Shown here piece by piece: positions 7,623 to 15,764 of a stretch of 64,000 bases of DNA. A program made the translations under genes and the position numbers. The notes under the pieces were generated by a model. That model saw nothing but the letters and a program-made list of their open reading frames with translations. It did no database searches and was not told where the DNA came from. The stretch lies in the IMG/VR virus record IMGVR_UViG_3300009376_000011, positions 1-64,000 of that record. One strand, given 5' to 3'. Within the stretch, counting starts at the first letter, position 1. The number at the start of each line of letters is the position of its first letter. The stretch comes from a virus.

Positions 7623-8219
7623 CTAAAATAGTTCCGGGCCGACCAAATCCTTGAGATAACGATTCATTTGGTAATGATAAACGTTCCACTGGTCTTTGTG
7701 TGACCTGAACTGATTGTTGTTTGATGGACGAGGATCCACTTCACCCTTTTTCAAAGGGGTGGCACGGTCGTAGAAGTCCTTCTTCGATAACCATCCTATG
7801 AACCAGCCGACGTTCCCCGGCACCTTCACTCCGTCAACCATTGCTTCTTCGTGGTAGCCGATACGCATAAAGGCGAAAGCATCTACGTCTTGGTTGTCTT
7901 CACGACCCATGGCAACGCTGCCCTCCCAAAGTTTGTCGGGCATGGTTTTGGCCCATTTGGTTTTTACGTCGATCTTGATCTGGTTGACATCTAGATCGTA
8001 ATGGGGGTTGGGCTTGTGTTCGATCTCTAACGGGAACTGGTACTGGTGTGTTGTCAGAACTTCCTTGAAGGCGAGTTCTCCAAGACAACCCAAGAGGTCG
8101 CCCCCACCTTCCAGAATAGAACCACGACGACCTGTCCCGTCGCCCATGGCGTCAGCCATCTGTTGGGCCTCCGCTTTCATCTCTTCGGTCAGAACGACCT
8201 TGTTTGGAGGTAACCACAT
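7623..8219 (-). CDS. PD-(D/E)XK nuclease-like protein
   Basis: The 198-aa protein shows the spacing of a PD-(D/E)XK nuclease core. A helix contains Glu (GCLGELAFKEVL), then comes YDLDV, then a strand IKIDVKTKWAK in which D-V-K supplies the (D/E)xK pair. Phages carry such proteins as single-gene nucleases for host DNA breakdown, recombination or restriction of other phages. The gene lies 3 nt downstream of its neighbour at 8224-8553 and both are in the unit that starts at the 9594 promoter. There is no strong ribosome binding site (TTTGGAGGT stands within the coding start). The substrate is unknown. Confidence 0.6.
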   Translation of the reverse strand: MWLPPNKVVLTEEMKAEAQQMADAMGDGTGRRGSILEGGGDLLGCLGELAFKEVLTTHQYQFPLEIEHKPNPHYDLDVNQIKIDVKTKWAKTMPDKLWEGSVAMGREDNQDVDAFAFMRIGYHEEAMVDGVKVPGNVGWFIGWLSKKDFYDRATPLKKGEVDPRPSNNNQFRSHKDQWNVYHYQMNRYLKDLVGPELF

Positions 8220-8223
8220 AATT

Positions 8224-8553
8224 TTACCAATCGTGAATTGTTTTAAGAATAATTGGGGTTCCCTCGCCCAACCACGCGTTGAACGTGTTGTGACTTAGGA
8301 AGTCCCAAGCATCCTCAAAGTCCCAGCCCTCTGTCCAGACGAGATGTTCTACCATCTTTTGTTCGTCATAGACGAGGACTGGGTCTTTTGAGTATTGGCA
8401 ACCGATGCCGATAATGGCTTCGTCAAAAGTTGGATCAACAAAACGCAATGCTTTGGGATTCGATTCTTGGAGTTCATCTAGCATGAAATCCAGTTGCGTT
8501 TGTTTTGGTTCCTCTTGATCCATAGGGATAACCCTGAACTTTGGCCTTGGCAT
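8224..8553 (-). CDS. Conserved phage hypothetical protein (109 aa)
   Basis: An acidic, compact protein with the segments VDPTFDEAIIGIG, DPVLVYDEQKMVEHLV and FLSHNTFNAWLGEGTPI. I have the impression of a family common in tailed phages and always unannotated; this is recollection, not a search. It lies between the DUF932 gene and the nuclease-like gene, spaced by 11 and 4 nt, so all three are probably co-transcribed. No catalytic motif is visible. Confidence 0.65.
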   Translation of the reverse strand: MPRPKFRVIPMDQEEPKQTQLDFMLDELQESNPKALRFVDPTFDEAIIGIGCQYSKDPVLVYDEQKMVEHLVWTEGWDFEDAWDFLSHNTFNAWLGEGTPIILKTIHDW

Positions 8554-8564
8554 CGGAGACGATT

Positions 8565-9569
8565 CTAAACAGTCTGTAGAATCAAATCTGTTGCTTTGGC
8601 CTTCATCAGATGGGACTTGTTCCCAATCGTCATCGCAGCCATTGCGTTGCGCTTCGGGTCATCGAACCAATGATGGTCGTAGTATTCCCCAACTGCGTTC
8701 AACAGGCTCCAACCGTTGTAGCCATAACCACCTGCGTTCTTCGCATTCCCGTACAGGGAACGAACCATCGAAATGGTTTCGTCGCGGTTGACCTTCTTAC
8801 GGTCGGTATCTGCATCCCTCTCAGGCCACAGACCATTCAGAACGCTGTCAATCTTGTTGCTGGAAGCAGGCATAGGAGCCGCAAGCAGCCTCTCCGCTTT
8901 GGCGCTGAATTCACTCGCCCAATCCCGTGAGATCTGGAGAACCTCGTTGGCCTCTTCCAAAGCCCTGTTGTAATTGGCCGTATGACGAGCAGTCACTACG
9001 GATCGTGCAGACTTCAATCCCATGCGAACCGTGTTTGCACAGACGGCCCGAATGTCGGTATTCGCATAGGTGATCGGCGTGGTGCCATCGTGGCTTGTAT
9101 GAACGACAAGGAACCGCTGGATCCTGTCGGCTACGCCCATGGGATCCAGAACGAGGGTTCCCAAGTCAATGGTCGCGAAGAACTCACGACCGTCCTTGAG
9201 GACGCCTGCTGTATCCATAATGGCATCGCCTGCGGAGGCTCCGACAACATTCAAAGCCTTCTCCAAGACCGTGGAGTTCTGTACGATCCGGTATCGGTCT
9301 TTCACAACCTCAAACGGAACGACGCCACCGTCATCGTTCAGACGGGCCGTGATGTGCCTGTCTTCCATTTCCATCAAGATCCCATTGGGGGTGATGTACT
9401 TTACGGGCAGGAGGGTAACCTCATAGTCGGCCTTCGCTGCCTCTAGGATGGCTGGTGCCGTCTGGTATCCCGACAGGGCTACGCCCAGCCGGTGCCATGG
9501 CGCACCACCTTCTTTACGATAGGCGAAACTGGCTTCGCCGCTTCCTGATACTTCTAATTCGTGACTCAT
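8565..9569 (-). CDS. DUF932 family (phage/plasmid-like) protein
   Basis: The protein of about 334 aa begins MSHELEVSGSGEASFAY and continues with GGAPWHRLGVAL, then EVVKDRYRIVQN, and later VVHTSHDGTTPITYANTDIRAVCANT. This series is characteristic of DUF932/TIGR03299 proteins carried by phages and plasmids, sometimes linked to anti-restriction or DNA protection; their activity is not established. The frame is open to 9689, but the ATG at 9569 has GAGGAGG at the right distance and lies downstream of the TTGACA promoter, which fixes the start. Confidence 0.85.
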   Translation of the reverse strand: MSHELEVSGSGEASFAYRKEGGAPWHRLGVALSGYQTAPAILEAAKADYEVTLLPVKYITPNGILMEMEDRHITARLNDDGGVVPFEVVKDRYRIVQNSTVLEKALNVVGASAGDAIMDTAGVLKDGREFFATIDLGTLVLDPMGVADRIQRFLVVHTSHDGTTPITYANTDIRAVCANTVRMGLKSARSVVTARHTANYNRALEEANEVLQISRDWASEFSAKAERLLAAPMPASSNKIDSVLNGLWPERDADTDRKKVNRDETISMVRSLYGNAKNAGGYGYNGWSLLNAVGEYYDHHWFDDPKRNAMAAMTIGNKSHLMKAKATDLILQTV

Positions 9570-9600
9570 ATTTTCTACCTCCTCAAAGGTCGTTGAGATA

Positions 9601-9629
9601 ATACTATCCCATCCGGAGTCATTTGTCAA
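9601..9629 (-). promoter_or_regulatory. Promoter TTGACA-N17-TAGTAT (minus strand)
   Basis: A consensus TTGACA (9629-9624) is 17 nt from TAGTAT (9606-9601) on the minus strand. Transcription would start near 9594 and lead into the DUF932 gene, whose ATG is at 9569. It is the closest match to the classical consensus in the window. Confidence 0.75.
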
Positions 9630-9651
9630 GCATTTAGATTTGTAGTAGGTT
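9623..9651 (+). promoter_or_regulatory. Weak divergent promoter TTGTCA-N17-TAGGTT (plus strand)
   Basis: TTGTCA (9623-9628) and TAGGTT (9646-9651) with a 17-nt spacer face the helicase gene and overlap the minus-strand promoter almost base for base, so the two would compete for polymerase. The ATG at 9661 is only 9 nt beyond the -10 and has no clear ribosome binding site, which would fit a leaderless or very short-leader transcript. Confidence 0.4.
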
Positions 9652-9660
9652 GGAATCAAC

Positions 9661-11601
9661 ATGACCACCGAAAAGGCGATTCGCCTCAACGATGACCAAA
9701 TAGTTCTGAACAGCCCCTATGAGGCCAATGAAGTGGCTGCTATCAAGGGGGTTCCGGGCGCTAAGTGGGATCGACTGGGCCAAGTGTGGAGAATCCCAGT
9801 TTCCAGTTTGAAGCCCTTGAAGATCTTTGCCGTTCAGTTCGATTATTGGCTTGATCCTGATCTGCGCGTGTTGGATCTGCCTGACCCTCCTTATGAGATG
9901 CAGGGAATAGAACTGGTTGACGAAAGTCTGATCATCAGGTTTGCCTATGATTCCGTGAAGGTCGCTGCTGTTCGTCAAATCGCAGGTTCGTGGTGGAACA
10001 CGAAGAAGAAGGTTTGGGAGGCTCCAAGATCCAGTCTTTCCCAAGCACTTCAGTTCGCACGAAACTTCCGGATGAATGTTCCCGAAGAACTTGAGTCGAT
10101 GGAACTCAAGGTTATTGAGGAGCAAGCACAGAAGATTGCTGCTTCCCGTTCACTGAACGCTGAGATTGAAGTTCCAGACCTTGTTGGTGAATTGCTCCCC
10201 TACCAGAAGGCCGGAGTTCAATACCTCGTAGATCATAAGAAACTGTTCCTAGCAGACGAAATGGGAACCGGAAAATCAGTCATGTCGTTGGCTGCGGTCC
10301 AATGCGAAAATGCGTACCCCTCTCTCATCGTATGTCCACCCAACTTGGCGTTGAATTGGGCCACGGAAATCGACAAGTTCTTTCCAAGTCGAACATGGCG
10401 ACGGGTGATCAACCGAAGCGAGTTTCCAGAGGAAGAAGCAGACTTCACTATCATTGGGTATTCCAACATCGACTATCACCCCGAAGCGTTGAAGGGATAC
10501 CAGTCCTACATATTTGACGAAAGCCACTATCTCAAAAATCCCAAAGCGAAGAGAACAAAGTGTGCCCAGAAACTCGCAAAAACAGTACCGAATACAGGGT
10601 TGGTTTTTTGCCTTACTGGAACGCCTATTACATCTCGTCCGGCTGAGTACGGACCCCAACTGGAAATCATCGGAAGACTTAAGGAATTCGGAGGACTCTG
10701 GGCCTTCTACAAGAGGTACTGCGGAGCCTTCCAAGACCGGTTCAAGCAATGGCACATCGACGGAGCCACCAACCTAGATGAACTCAACGAACGCCTCAGG
10801 GGATCGTGCTATATAAGAAGGACTAAAGATCAAGTCCTCAAGGATCTTCCACCCATCCGGCATTCTGAATGGATGATCGAACCTGATCCCAAATACGCAA
10901 AGGAATACAAACAGGCAGAAGAGGACATCGTTCAGTTCCTTGCTGACCGGGCTGCTGAGTTGGCTGCCGAACTAGGTCAGGATCCAAGGAGCGCTGCGGT
11001 GCGGGCCAGATTCAAAGCAGAAGCACACGAACATTTGGTCAGGCTTTCCGTTCTAAAGAAAATCGCAGCCAAGTCAAAACTCAAAGCAGTGGACGAATGG
11101 GTTCAGATCCGCATCAACGAAGGACGCAAGGTGGTGTTGGCTGCCCATCATCGTGAAATCGTTGATGCCTTAGCGGATGAATATGGCGGGTTGAAAATCC
11201 AAGGCGGGATGAAAGTAGACGATGTAGAGAAGGCCAAGAGCGCATTCATGGAGCAATCGGCGGAAGATGCTCCTGTGATTGTGCTGTCCATTCAGGCTTC
11301 CAAGGCTGGACACACTCTGACGGCTGCACAGGACATGCTTTTTATTGAGCATCCTTGGACACCCGCAGATGTGGATCAGGTGTCTGCGCGAATACACCGC
11401 ATAGGAACCAAGGGAAGCGTACAGATAACTCATGCTTTGGCGGCTGGAACTATTGATGAATCGGTCTATAGCCTCATCAACCACAAGCGTTCCGTAGTGG
11501 ATGCGGCCACTGAAGGTACGGCAGAAGGGTCGGAAGGCGTAACTGCCGCAAGTCTGATGGAAGACTTTCTTTCTGAGGCAGACACTAGAGGTAAGATCTA
11601 G
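9661..11601 (+). CDS. SNF2-family DNA helicase/translocase
   Basis: The 646-aa protein has the SNF2 helicase motifs. These are DEMGTGKS (I, about 199), DESH (II, about 286), LTGTP (III, about 319) and QVSARIHRIG (VI, about 573). Two N-terminal repeats of about 65 residues (GAKWDRLGQVWRIP and GSWWNTKKKVWEAP) resemble the HARP-like substrate-recognition modules of SMARCAL1-type annealing helicases. The likely role is fork remodelling, recombination or stripping proteins from DNA. The gene stands alone on the plus strand between two minus-strand blocks, with its own promoter and a strong terminator. Confidence 0.9.
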   Translation: MTTEKAIRLNDDQIVLNSPYEANEVAAIKGVPGAKWDRLGQVWRIPVSSLKPLKIFAVQFDYWLDPDLRVLDLPDPPYEMQGIELVDESLIIRFAYDSVKVAAVRQIAGSWWNTKKKVWEAPRSSLSQALQFARNFRMNVPEELESMELKVIEEQAQKIAASRSLNAEIEVPDLVGELLPYQKAGVQYLVDHKKLFLADEMGTGKSVMSLAAVQCENAYPSLIVCPPNLALNWATEIDKFFPSRTWRRVINRSEFPEEEADFTIIGYSNIDYHPEALKGYQSYIFDESHYLKNPKAKRTKCAQKLAKTVPNTGLVFCLTGTPITSRPAEYGPQLEIIGRLKEFGGLWAFYKRYCGAFQDRFKQWHIDGATNLDELNERLRGSCYIRRTKDQVLKDLPPIRHSEWMIEPDPKYAKEYKQAEEDIVQFLADRAAELAAELGQDPRSAAVRARFKAEAHEHLVRLSVLKKIAAKSKLKAVDEWVQIRINEGRKVVLAAHHREIVDALADEYGGLKIQGGMKVDDVEKAKSAFMEQSAEDAPVIVLSIQASKAGHTLTAAQDMLFIEHPWTPADVDQVSARIHRIGTKGSVQITHALAAGTIDESVYSLINHKRSVVDAATEGTAEGSEGVTAASLMEDFLSEADTRGKI

Positions 11602-11674
11602 AAGTCACAATGGTTCAGGTTCCCCGGCAGGGAATCTCCGACTTAGGTTAGGAGGTGCGACCGCTACACCGAAA

Positions 11675-11707
11675 GGGGCGGGTCGGACTTCCGGCCCGCC
11701 CCTTTTT
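11675..11707 (+). terminator. Rho-independent terminator after the SNF2 gene
   Basis: A GC-rich hairpin (GGGGCGGG at 11675-11682 pairing with CCCGCCCC at 11695-11702, extended by TCGG/CCGG) is followed by TTTTT. It ends the plus-strand helicase transcript. Because the convergent ParB-like gene stops at 11706, the same hairpin probably also ends that minus-strand transcript, although its U-run on that strand is only three. Confidence 0.85.
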
Positions 11708-12218
11708 ATGCGTCTGGCGTAGGCGGTCGCTCTATACTGAAATCTTCACTGGCCGTGGATTCGATAGGGATCCACGCCTTGCTGTAAGAATGCTCTGAAA
11801 CTTTCCTCTTCTTGACGAGGGATCCATCCAGCAGCACATCCAGTTCATCTATTTTCATATTGAATGAATTCAAGATGACCTGTTCGTCCATGGCTACGCT
11901 CAATAGACGAATCGTTTTACTGAGACGATGTGGGACAATCTCTCCTCTGGCCCTGTTGAGTTGGATGTGAAGCATCATTGCTTCTGTCTTTCCACAATCG
12001 CGCCTTTGAACGGGAATCTTTTTAAGACCCAGCGACTGTGCGGCGACCCAGCGGGCGAAACCGTCGATGATGGTGCCATCTGTCATAGTGAGAATTGGAT
12101 TGATCATTCCGTATTCTTCTATAGACTTCATCAGCCCAATCAGGTTGGGTTTTAGAATATGAGTGGTTCTCCAGTCGGGAACCTTGAGGTTTTCCGTTTT
12201 GAGAAGTTCCAAGTTCAT
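11706..12218 (-). CDS. ParB-like nuclease-domain protein (IbrB-like)
   Basis: The 170-aa protein contains an N-terminal ParB/sulfiredoxin-like fold: a conserved entry loop, helix LMKSIEEYGMINPILTM, then IDGFARW (51-57), where the DG..R motif binds nucleotide in this superfamily. A variable helical C-terminus follows. Its start overlaps the stop of the upstream PAPS-reductase-like gene by 4 nt. The pairing of a PAPS-reductase-like protein with a small ParB-like protein is that of IbrA/IbrB, annotated in E. coli as regulators of immunoglobulin-binding protein expression and widespread in phages. The biochemical role is unsettled. Confidence 0.78.
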   Translation of the reverse strand: MNLELLKTENLKVPDWRTTHILKPNLIGLMKSIEEYGMINPILTMTDGTIIDGFARWVAAQSLGLKKIPVQRRDCGKTEAMMLHIQLNRARGEIVPHRLSKTIRLLSVAMDEQVILNSFNMKIDELDVLLDGSLVKKRKVSEHSYSKAWIPIESTASEDFSIERPPTPDA

Positions 12219-13369
12219 AAAAGATCATCTACCTTATCTAAGTCGTCGGCTTCCTGTAAGGCAGCGACGCGCATCCTGTGGGCTTTCGTTTTCGGACCGA
12301 CCGGTGATGGGGCTGTATGGCGAAATTCATTTAGCAGCAGTATCCGAATCAAGTGATCAATCGGATAGCCATAGGGATCGTTATTACGCTTTTTGCGAAA
12401 TTCTGCTACGAATTTCATAGCGTCTTGGTGTTTTCCCGGTGAAAGCATGTTCTCGTTGATGCAACGACGAACGCCGTCCCAACTTTCCTGAGCGTAAGAA
12501 GCAATCAGGGATTCGATATTGAAATCCTTCCACAGCCGACGCTGGGCATCTATGTGTGGAAATGCCGTCACTAGAGCGTCATAAAACTCTGGCTCCGTTG
12601 TAACTACATCATTGAGCCTGCGAGCAGCAACAGAGTGTAACGGAATTCCCACCCGTGTGTTTGCTCCCGACATTGCTGCGTAGTCGTAATACTCGCAATA
12701 GGGGAAGTTGTTGTCCACGGATACATACTTGAGAACATCGTCTGTAATCCAATCGTAAATAGGTTTGATGAGTCGCAACGGAATGGCCTTGCTCAGCCGG
12801 TATGGACGATTGATGTAGTTCTCATGGAGTTTTTGGACAACGGACCGATATCGAATCATGGATTCGTTTGCCCGAATACCCGTGAGGAAGGCGGTTCGAC
12901 CTTCCTTCCCTTGCATCGTGTAATAATCAACAGGCTGCGGAACCACCACGCTATTATCTAGTCCGAAATCTTGGGCGGTGATAGCCCACGGGGGTATCTC
13001 CCGAACCAAGCGTCCTTCTTCTTGTCGCTGTTTTGACCAGAGCAGAACGTACTCTCTGCGACCAAGCACCCAAATTTCCTGCCCCATCGGCAGGCAGTAC
13101 CACTCCATGTCAACCCACGGAAGATCTTTGACCCATTCCATGTAACGGATAACGGCAGGACTGACCATTTCTTCATCACGGAAGATGGTCTTGACGGGTC
13201 CAAGTCCTCGTTCTTCATGGATTTCTTTCGCAAGAAGTAGGACGGCAGAAGAATCTTTGCCTCCGCTGAACTGGACACAAACCGTGTCGAAAGTATCGTA
13301 AACGTGTCGGAGCCGTTCACGGGCTGCTTCGACTACGTTCATATCTAGGAATAGACGCTTACGCGGCAT
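12215..13369 (-). CDS. PAPS reductase/ATP-pyrophosphatase-like protein (IbrA-like)
   Basis: The 384-aa protein has the PP-loop SGGKDSS (35-41) of the adenine-nucleotide alpha-hydrolase superfamily and the overall length of the IbrA/COG3969 group rather than of assimilatory PAPS reductase. It lacks a recognisable C-terminal ECGLH redox motif, so sulfate reduction is unlikely. Relatives such as DndC act in DNA phosphorothioation, which makes a nucleic-acid or small-molecule modification conceivable. It is the upstream partner of the ParB-like gene. Start: ATG at 13369; a leader of about 95 nt with a GC-rich hairpin precedes it. Confidence 0.82.
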   Translation of the reverse strand: MPRKRLFLDMNVVEAARERLRHVYDTFDTVCVQFSGGKDSSAVLLLAKEIHEERGLGPVKTIFRDEEMVSPAVIRYMEWVKDLPWVDMEWYCLPMGQEIWVLGRREYVLLWSKQRQEEGRLVREIPPWAITAQDFGLDNSVVVPQPVDYYTMQGKEGRTAFLTGIRANESMIRYRSVVQKLHENYINRPYRLSKAIPLRLIKPIYDWITDDVLKYVSVDNNFPYCEYYDYAAMSGANTRVGIPLHSVAARRLNDVVTTEPEFYDALVTAFPHIDAQRRLWKDFNIESLIASYAQESWDGVRRCINENMLSPGKHQDAMKFVAEFRKKRNNDPYGYPIDHLIRILLLNEFRHTAPSPVGPKTKAHRMRVAALQEADDLDKVDDLL

Positions 13370-13447
13370 AGGATTACTCTAGTTGTAACGCGGGACGGGA
13401 GGAGGGATGGTCCTCATGCCAACCTCCGGCCCCGCGCCACAACCGAT

Positions 13448-13477
13448 AAGCATCCCCCGGCAGGGGGGCTTAGCATA
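13448..13477 (-). promoter_or_regulatory. Extended -10 promoter with 5' leader hairpin
   Basis: On the minus strand TGGTATGCT (from about 13480 to 13472) looks like an extended -10 (TGnTATGCT); no good -35 is present. Immediately downstream, at 13471-13448, is a hairpin with GC-rich stem CCCCC/GGGGG and outer pair AAGC/GCTT, which would form at the very 5' end of the transcript of the IbrA-like gene. It could protect or attenuate the transcript. Confidence 0.45.
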
Positions 13478-13514
13478 CCACAACCGCAAATACTGCTTAC
13501 TGCAACTAATAGTG

Positions 13515-14231
13515 TTAGGCGCGTGCGGCTTCAATGGCCTCTATTAGTTCTGCTTTTCGCAAATTCCGATATGCAACACCTGCTTCGGAAGCGATTTCTT
13601 TGAGTTCTGCCACGGTCAGTGAATCCAAATCTTCTGTTGGGGTTTCTACCGCTGCCTCTTCTTCATCTTCGTAGACCCTTGTGTCTTCTCCGCCGACGCC
13701 CAACAGTTTAGGAGTTTTAAAGTCCTGCAAACCTTTGTTCAGGTTTGTCCAGTTGATTTTGCCCGGAGATGTCCGCCCACTCGGCATGGAGGACCAAAGT
13801 AGAATCCCTTCAAAGGTAGTAAAAGTTTGTGTTCCCATTTCCCCACCTTCGTAGGTGATGGCGGGGACGGCCTCTGTGTCACACAGAAGTCTTAAAAGAC
13901 GACCAGCAGATTCTTCTTGCTCCGCTGTCAGGCTCACGTTTTCCTCTTTGACAATGGCGACAAAAATGCAACGAGATGACCATTGTGGTTGAGTGGGATG
14001 AAAATCGCCTATAACCCCATAATCCGTATTGAGGATCTTATGGATCTTCAACTCATCTGGATCAATCACATAGTGGGGGCGATGAGATCTAGAATCTCGC
14101 CCATAGGACCAAAGCGCTTGTTCTCCGGTCGGTGTACCTGTGGCCTCTAGGATCAACTTGGGGTTGATGAAGGGAAGTTCTGGTCCGCGCTTGTACGAAT
14201 CGGACAATATTTCTGTAAGGACTTCTATCAT
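13515..14231 (-). CDS. Hypothetical protein with C-terminal SAP/Rho-N-like domain
   Basis: The last 37 residues of this 238-aa protein (from LDSLTVAELKEIASEAGVAY onward) form a helix-extended loop-helix of the SAP/Rho-N type, which binds nucleic acid, after an acidic linker. The N-terminal 170 residues are not recognised; they contain HPTQPQWSSR and a segment resembling a small beta-barrel. The position directly downstream of ssb suggests a part in replication or recombination, perhaps as an SSB-interacting or single-strand-binding accessory. A possible AGAGG ribosome binding site precedes the ATG. Confidence 0.65.
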   Translation of the reverse strand: MIEVLTEILSDSYKRGPELPFINPKLILEATGTPTGEQALWSYGRDSRSHRPHYVIDPDELKIHKILNTDYGVIGDFHPTQPQWSSRCIFVAIVKEENVSLTAEQEESAGRLLRLLCDTEAVPAITYEGGEMGTQTFTTFEGILLWSSMPSGRTSPGKINWTNLNKGLQDFKTPKLLGVGGEDTRVYEDEEEAAVETPTEDLDSLTVAELKEIASEAGVAYRNLRKAELIEAIEAARA

Positions 14232-14284
14232 GTTGACCTCTGAAACTAGGCGCTAATATTCAGAGTTTACACCAACTATGTGTG

Positions 14285-14737
14285 TCAGAAGTCTAGTTCC
14301 TCATCGAACGGATCCTGCGAAGCGGCAGGCTTGGCCGCAACCGCTGCTGGCTGGGCGGCGTCGTCGCGCTTTTCGCGCTTCACCCGAACGAGGCTTTCGA
14401 TGTCCTCAACGGGAATCGAAATATCGTTGGCAACGACCTGAGTAGCGTAACGCTTCTCGCCTGTATTCTTATCTTCCCAACTGCGCTCTTCTAAGTAACC
14501 AGTAACGATGATCCGCTGGCCCTTCTGAACGATTCCTGCTGCCGCTTCAGCCAAGTCGCCCCAGACCTGAACGTTAAAGAATGAGGTGTTGGTCTTTTCC
14601 CAAGAATCACCCTGCTTGCGCCAGCGTTCGGTCGCCAGTCGCAACTTCAACATGCCGTTGCCGTTGCTGCTGTACTTGAGTTCAACGTCGATGACGTTAT
14701 TACCCTTGACGGTTACTTCTGTTCCTGAACGAGCCAC
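14285..14737 (-). CDS. ssb: Single-stranded DNA-binding protein
   Basis: The 150-aa protein has the OB-fold layout of bacterial SSB. An N-terminal strand pair is followed by RLATERWRKQGD.W, FFNVQVWGDLAEAA, GQRIIVTGYLEERSW and YATQVVAND, with an Ala/Pro-rich linker and an acidic tip DPFDEELDF, the usual docking site for replication partners. The start is GTG at 14737 with TAGGAGAG upstream. Its promoter (TTGCGG-N17-TACACT) is predicted just upstream. Confidence 0.92.
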   Translation of the reverse strand: MARSGTEVTVKGNNVIDVELKYSSNGNGMLKLRLATERWRKQGDSWEKTNTSFFNVQVWGDLAEAAAGIVQKGQRIIVTGYLEERSWEDKNTGEKRYATQVVANDISIPVEDIESLVRVKREKRDDAAQPAAVAAKPAASQDPFDEELDF

Positions 14738-14760
14738 GGTTCTCTCCTAATACAAAATGG

Positions 14761-14808
14761 TTGATTGCCCGAAGCCCGTAGTGTAGCGTGGTGGGCACGC
14801 CACCGCAA
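14761..14808. promoter_or_regulatory. Divergent overlapping promoters
   Basis: Minus strand: TTGCGG (14808-14803), 17 nt, TACACT (14785-14780), leading to ssb. Plus strand: TTGATT (14761-14766), 17 nt, TAGCGT (14784-14789), leading to the small gene at 14822. The two -10 elements overlap, so the promoters should exclude each other. The minus-strand one belongs to the TTGC-type set seen repeatedly in this window. Confidence 0.6.
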
Positions 14809-14821
14809 GGGGAGGAGTACC

Positions 14822-15049
14822 GTGAGTAATTCAGATTCCATTCTGACTATTCGGGAACATCTGATTCAGGTCTGTATGGATTTAGTCGAAATTGGTGAAG
14901 AAGACGAGGCTGAGGTTCAAGAAGATTTTGAACAGATGGTCGATCTGATTCTTGAGTCCTTGGATTTGAAGATCACAGAAACCAAAGAGTCAGAGGACTC
15001 CACGATTTTCAACTGCACTATTCAGTTGATGTCGAACCTTCAGGACTGA
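14822..15049 (+). CDS. Small acidic hypothetical protein (75 aa)
   Basis: The start is GTG at 14822, fixed by GGGGAGGAG four nt upstream; the frame extends upstream to 14765 but that part overlaps the promoter. The product is very acidic and helical (IGEEDEAEVQEDFEQMVDLILESLDL). Small acidic phage proteins often mimic DNA or bind a host enzyme, but nothing here proves that. Its 3' end overlaps the convergent ParB-like gene by 32 nt. It is an isolated plus-strand gene in a minus-strand region. Confidence 0.68.
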   Translation: MSNSDSILTIREHLIQVCMDLVEIGEEDEAEVQEDFEQMVDLILESLDLKITETKESEDSTIFNCTIQLMSNLQD

Positions 15050-15764
15050 TGTGACGATTTAAAAAGGCTGTCACTTGCTCTGAGGTTGTGGCTAAACCTG
15101 CATAGGCTGGGTTTGCCTTCAAATATCTTAGGAACGAATACCACACCGCCTGCTGTTCAGCGTCGTTGAATACCAAAGTGTATTGAACCACTGTTTTGGC
15201 CCCAGCAGAACCGGTGGCTGTAGCGCCTTGGGTCACTAAAGACCTCATCGTCTCTTCGTCTGCTTCCGTTGGAGGCGGAGCGATCAGGGTCGGAGCGGTC
15301 CATCCGTCGTTGGATTCCACGGCAGATTCTGCTCCAGCAGCCGGGGTTGAAATGGTGGCAATCTCAAAATCATCCCAGCCAAGTTCCTCAAAGAAATCCG
15401 GCATGTCTTCCACCACCGAAATCAGCATGTCGTGGAGAAGTTCCTGATTATCTTCTCCCAACTCTGAGGTTCGGTTGTCGGCCAAGGCAAACGCTATGGC
15501 CTTGTCGTGGTCGAACGGAACGTACAGCACCGCCATGTGGGTCCACCCCAATTGCTTGGCTGCCGCCAATTGGTGATTCCCGGCAATGACGGTGCCCGTG
15601 CCGTCCTCGTTATCCACGGCCACGATGGGTTTGACTTGTCCGAACTTTTTATACGAAGCCGCAATAGAAGAAATGTTTCCTTTGCGTGGGTTGTTGGGAA
15701 GCGTTTGTAATTGTTCTATCGGAACAAGAAGATTTTCCAAGTCTGGACTTACGCCATGGTTCAT
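15018..15764 (-). CDS. ParB-like nuclease-domain protein (second copy)
   Basis: The 248-aa protein has a ParB N-terminal domain. It includes NPRKGNISSIAASYKKFGQ, then PIVAV, VIAGNHQLAAAKQLGW with the G-N-H-Q nucleotide-binding turn (62-65), and a conserved ALADNRTSELGEDN helix start. In bacteria and phages this domain is often fused to DNA methyltransferases; here an unrelated C-terminal part with FNDAEQQAVWYSFLRYLK follows. It is not similar to the IbrB-like gene beyond the fold. It ends a chain of minus-strand genes that are joined by ATGA/GTGA overlaps. Confidence 0.78.
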   Translation of the reverse strand: MNHGVSPDLENLLVPIEQLQTLPNNPRKGNISSIAASYKKFGQVKPIVAVDNEDGTGTVIAGNHQLAAAKQLGWTHMAVLYVPFDHDKAIAFALADNRTSELGEDNQELLHDMLISVVEDMPDFFEELGWDDFEIATISTPAAGAESAVESNDGWTAPTLIAPPPTEADEETMRSLVTQGATATGSAGAKTVVQYTLVFNDAEQQAVWYSFLRYLKANPAYAGLATTSEQVTAFLNRHISPEGSTSTE

